Positions 60,794-64,000 of a stretch of DNA of 64,000 bases are shown here, piece by piece. The translations under genes and the position numbers were made by a program. Within the stretch, counting starts at the first letter, position 1, and every line of letters starts with the position of its first letter. The DNA is from Acinetobacter sp. B51(2017). Its GTDB lineage: Bacteria > Pseudomonadota > Gammaproteobacteria > Pseudomonadales > Moraxellaceae. The notes beneath the pieces are model-generated. The model was not told the DNA's origin. It saw nothing but the letters and a program-made list of their open reading frames with translations, and searched no databases. Location: assembly GCF_003711395.1 (NCBI RefSeq), contig NZ_PJRJ01000002.1, positions 1 through 64,000 of the forward strand, in the 5' to 3' direction.

Positions 60794-61125
60794 AAGGAAA
60801 CACACATGCAAGTGAAAACGAGAAGGATTATCATTAATAATTAACTAAAGTGCAACAATTGAAATGGAAATCTGTTCTTATTTAGATTGTTTGATTAAAA
60901 ATACAACATAAAGGAAGGCTGAAATATATTTTTTAGGTATAGCATGTAGCTTTAGGGGATCAATATTGCTTGTAAACCTAAGTATAAGAGGATTCAATCC
61001 GAGTTACGCAACAGAATAGCGAAATCAAGATTAATAAATGCTTAATGATCAGTTATATAAGATGGAAGAGTGACACACCAATTATGCAGGGTATGTAAAT
61101 AAGAAAAGTGCTAAAAGGCAAGATA
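60794..61125. other. Upstream region of the TonB receptor
   Basis: 332 bp up to tRNA-Glu copy 6. It holds the Fur box (60820-60838) and presumably the receptor promoter. The rest is AT-rich with no gene that I can support. Confidence 0.6.
60820..60838 (-). promoter_or_regulatory. Fur box upstream of the TonB receptor
   Basis: The minus strand reads ATTAATGATAATCCTTCTC, which matches the 19-bp Fur consensus GATAATGATAATCATTATC at 15 positions (counted by eye). It lies 27 nt upstream of the ATG at 60793, where Fur with Fe(II) would block transcription. Confidence 0.75.
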
Positions 61126-61201
61126 TGGCGTCCCTACGGGGATTCGAACCCCGGTTACCGCCGTGAAAGGGCGATGTCCTAGGCCTCTAGACGATAGGGA
61201 C
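61126..61201 (-). tRNA. tRNA-Glu(UUC), copy 6
   Basis: 76 nt with encoded CCA, minus strand, same sequence as the other copies. Lies 20 bp downstream of the rnt stop on the same strand with its own promoter, which overlaps the end of rnt. Confidence 0.97.
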
Positions 61202-61218
61202 GTTTAGAAGATGGCGGT

Positions 61219-61247
61219 ATCTTATTGATCCGCCACCAAAGTGTCAA
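61219..61247 (-). promoter_or_regulatory. Sigma-70 promoter of tRNA-Glu copy 6, inside the end of rnt
   Basis: Minus strand: TTGACA (complement of 61242-61247), 17-bp spacer, TAAGAT (complement of 61219-61224). The first three bases of the -10 element are the rnt stop codon. Confidence 0.75.
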
Positions 61248-61869
61248 GCAAATGTGGGCCGAGTTTGTTCAAAATATAGCAAAACAGTTCAGCGGTCTTT
61301 TGCGTGTCATACAAAGCCGAATGCGCTTCCTTGCCATCAAACTCAATACCCGCTTGAATACAAGACTTAGCCAACACTGTTTGACCAAACATCACCGCAC
61401 TTAAAGTGACTGTGTCAAACACAGAAAAACTATGAAATGGGTTTTGATTTTTAGTTCCACTACGTGCAATGGCGGCTTGTAAAAAGCCTAAATCAAAATG
61501 AGCATTGTGCCCAACCAGTACAGCATGGGTGCAATTTTGCTGACGACGCACTTCATTAATTGATTTAAAAATGCGTTTTAAGGCTGTTTTTTCATCTTCA
61601 GCCATCGCCATACGCATCGGGTTAAACGGATCAACGCCAATAAAATCCAATGAGCGACGGTCAAGGTTCGCGCCTTCAAATGGATTAATATGGGCATGAT
61701 GCGCTTCTCCTGGCACAAATTGACCATTCTCATCATAAATAATGGGAATCGCAGCAATTTCAAGCAGGGCATCGGTTTGTGAGTTAAAACCTGCTGTCTC
61801 GACATCGACAACAACAGGTAAAAAACCACGGAAACGTTGACCAATGACCGGCCTTGTTTCTTCTGTCAC
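61222..61869 (-). CDS. rnt: Ribonuclease T
   Basis: 215 residues from the GTG at 61869, which lies 6 nt behind GGAG and overlaps the pyrC stop; a GTG at 61881 would add 4 residues. DEDDh 3'-5' exonuclease that trims tRNA 3' ends and turns over tRNA CCA ends. Catalytic motifs are [13 protein letters not shown] (Asp-Glu), [13 protein letters not shown] and [16 protein letters not shown] (His...Asp). The C-terminal codons contain the promoter of the tRNA-Glu gene. Coupled with pyrC. Confidence 0.94.
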   Translation of the reverse strand: MTEETRPVIGQRFRGFLPVVVDVETAGFNSQTDALLEIAAIPIIYDENGQFVPGEAHHAHINPFEGANLDRRSLDFIGVDPFNPMRMAMAEDEKTALKRIFKSINEVRRQQNCTHAVLVGHNAHFDLGFLQAAIARSGTKNQNPFHSFSVFDTVTLSAVMFGQTVLAKSCIQAGIEFDGKEAHSALYDTQKTAELFCYILNKLGPHLLDTLVADQ

Positions 61870-62900
61870 ACTTTTCTCCACTGGATGGTTTTACCCGCAT
61901 AAAGTGGGATAATTTTTTCACCATCCAAATAGTCAAAACTTTCAGGAATTACTTGCTCTTCTTTGACTAACGTAATGGTTGAGGTATTACGTGGTAGACC
62001 ATAGAAATCAGCACCAAAATGGCTGGCAAAGCCTTCTAAACGCTCAATTTTACCCACTTGGTCAAAAGCTTGTGCATACAACTCAATCGCTGTTGGCGCA
62101 CTATAGCAACCCGCACAGCCACAAGCATTTTCTTTGGCATCTTTCGAGTGCGGCGCACTGTCGGTACCTAAGAAGAATTTGGCATTGCCTGATGTTGCCA
62201 CTTCAAGCAGTTTCTCTTGATGGGTTTGGCGTTTTAAAATCGGTAGGCAATAGAAATGCGGTTTGATGCCACCAACCAACATATCATTACGGTTAAATAA
62301 TAAATGTTGTGGGGTAATCGTCGCAGCGACATTGTCACCTTGCGCTAAAACAAATTCAGCCGCATCTGCTGTTGTAATATGCTCTAAAACTAATTTCAGT
62401 TTTGGAAATTTTTGTAACAGCGGTGCTAAAACTTCGTCTAAGAAGCGTTTTTCACGGTCAAAAATGTCCACATGATTATGCGTTACTTCGCCGTGTAATA
62501 ACAATGGCACTTGATGGGCTTCCATCTGTTCAATGACATTATATACTTTTTGAATATCACTCACGCCATTATCTGAGTTGGTTGTTGCACCAGCCGGATA
62601 AAGTTTAATCGCATTAACGTGTGCAGAGTTTTTAATTTTTACCACTTCGTCTGGCGACGTTTGATTGGTGAAGTACAGCACCATGCGTGGATCAAAATTT
62701 AAACCCTCAGGCACATGCGCCATGATACGTTCACGGTAGGCATTGGCTTCTTCAACGGTTTTAACCGGTGGTACTAAATTAGGCATACAAATCGCGCGTG
62801 AGAATTGGCGCGCCAAATCTGGCACAGTACGTTGTAATGCTAAACCATCACGTAAATGAGCGTGCCAATCATCTGGCTGAAGAAGAGTAATCGTATTCAC
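61866..62900 (-). CDS. pyrC: Dihydroorotase (class II)
   Basis: 344 residues. Converts N-carbamoyl-aspartate to dihydroorotate in pyrimidine synthesis. Zinc ligands: DWHAHLRDG (His-x-His), the carboxylated Lys in [28 protein letters not shown] (His) and GTDSAPH (Asp). The flexible loop with [10 protein letters not shown] is also typical. The stop overlaps the start of rnt by 4 nt (GTGTGA), so the two are translated together. Confidence 0.96.
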   Translation of the reverse strand: MNTITLLQPDDWHAHLRDGLALQRTVPDLARQFSRAICMPNLVPPVKTVEEANAYRERIMAHVPEGLNFDPRMVLYFTNQTSPDEVVKIKNSAHVNAIKLYPAGATTNSDNGVSDIQKVYNVIEQMEAHQVPLLLHGEVTHNHVDIFDREKRFLDEVLAPLLQKFPKLKLVLEHITTADAAEFVLAQGDNVAATITPQHLLFNRNDMLVGGIKPHFYCLPILKRQTHQEKLLEVATSGNAKFFLGTDSAPHSKDAKENACGCAGCYSAPTAIELYAQAFDQVGKIERLEGFASHFGADFYGLPRNTSTITLVKEEQVIPESFDYLDGEKIIPLYAGKTIQWRKV

Positions 62901-63028
62901 GGCTATACTGCTAAAAAATAACTCAGATGATAAGCCATAAATCTAAAAATGGTAATCGTTAACTACAAGGAAAATTAGATTTTTAAGAAAAATTGATATA
63001 TTTAAGTATTTGTTTGCCCTTTAAATAT

Positions 63029-63058
63029 AAAAAAACCGCTCAACTGAGCGGTTTTTTT
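63029..63058 (-). terminator. argG terminator
   Basis: Stem core ACCGCTC/GAGCGGT (63029-63041 with 63046-63058), 4-nt loop AACT, A and T runs. The arms are the same as those of the gdhA terminator at 22171. Confidence 0.85.
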
Positions 63059-63069
63059 AAACGACAAAA

Positions 63070-64000
<931 letters not shown>

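Overview
The window looks like a core-chromosome segment of an Acinetobacter species (Moraxellaceae, Gammaproteobacteria). Reasons: AT-rich intergenic DNA, many Moraxellaceae-type proteins (long-form isocitrate lyase, a fused RNase HI/DNA polymerase III epsilon, a FimL-like protein), and gammaproteobacterial neighbourhoods that are kept (zapA-6S RNA, ygfB-pepP-ubiH-ubiI, rsmI/yraN/dolP-like). The species cannot be fixed from sequence alone. Almost all of it is housekeeping DNA. Accessory signs are an IS982-type transposase cut by the left edge and a tRNA-Glu-rich region at 53-61 kb.

Layout. 0-8 kb: IS982 fragment, PadR regulator with a DUF2798 membrane protein, a large lipoprotein phosphodiesterase, a quinone oxidoreductase, a CNNM/CBS protein and a LysR regulator. 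8-14 kb: isocitrate lyase (aceA), NlpE-like lipoprotein, acyltransferase, TauE/SafE transporter. 14-20 kb: rsmD, PBP2 (mrdA), a DUF445 protein, adk, nth and an RnfB-like ferredoxin. 20-28 kb: gdhA from a TTG start, META/DUF4377 lipoprotein, DODA-type dioxygenase, rlmH, an apparently inactive M28 peptidase, lon. 28-37 kb: 5-formyl-THF cyclo-ligase, two tandem OmpA-domain lipoproteins, a 40-residue lipoprotein, 6S RNA (minus strand), zapA with a coiled-coil partner, then the divergent ygfB-pepP-ubiH-ubiI run and a SutA-like acidic protein. 37-44 kb: rsmI, yraN, a BON lipoprotein, an alpha/beta hydrolase, nudC, a FimL-like protein, and the rnhA-dnaQ fusion with a hexanucleotide-repeat linker. 44-53 kb: an MltD-type transglycosylase with eight LysM repeats running straight into yejABEF (peptide/microcin C-type ABC importer). 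53-61 kb: six identical tRNA-Glu(UUC) genes in three transcription units, interleaved with two paralogous amino-acid permeases, an unknown membrane-anchored protein and a TonB receptor with a good Fur box. 61-64 kb: rnt, pyrC and the 3' part of argG.

Genes that act together: pepP-ubi (ubiquinone hydroxylations); zapA with its coiled-coil neighbour (Z-ring); mltD with yejABEF (wall turnover next to peptide import); rnt beside a tRNA gene (3' maturation of tRNA); Fur box, TonB receptor and downstream membrane protein (iron-regulated uptake, with the downstream gene reached only through a hairpin). Most genes end in strong, often bidirectional hairpin terminators.

No clear new defence or mobile system is visible. 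The best leads are the sextuple tRNA-Glu arrangement, the M28 pseudo-peptidase, the Fur-controlled TonB receptor with its partner, the (Thr-Glu)16 linker in RNase HI-epsilon, a perfect 34-bp palindrome upstream of the FimL-like gene, and a lipoprotein phosphodiesterase with what looks like a second, decayed barrel.
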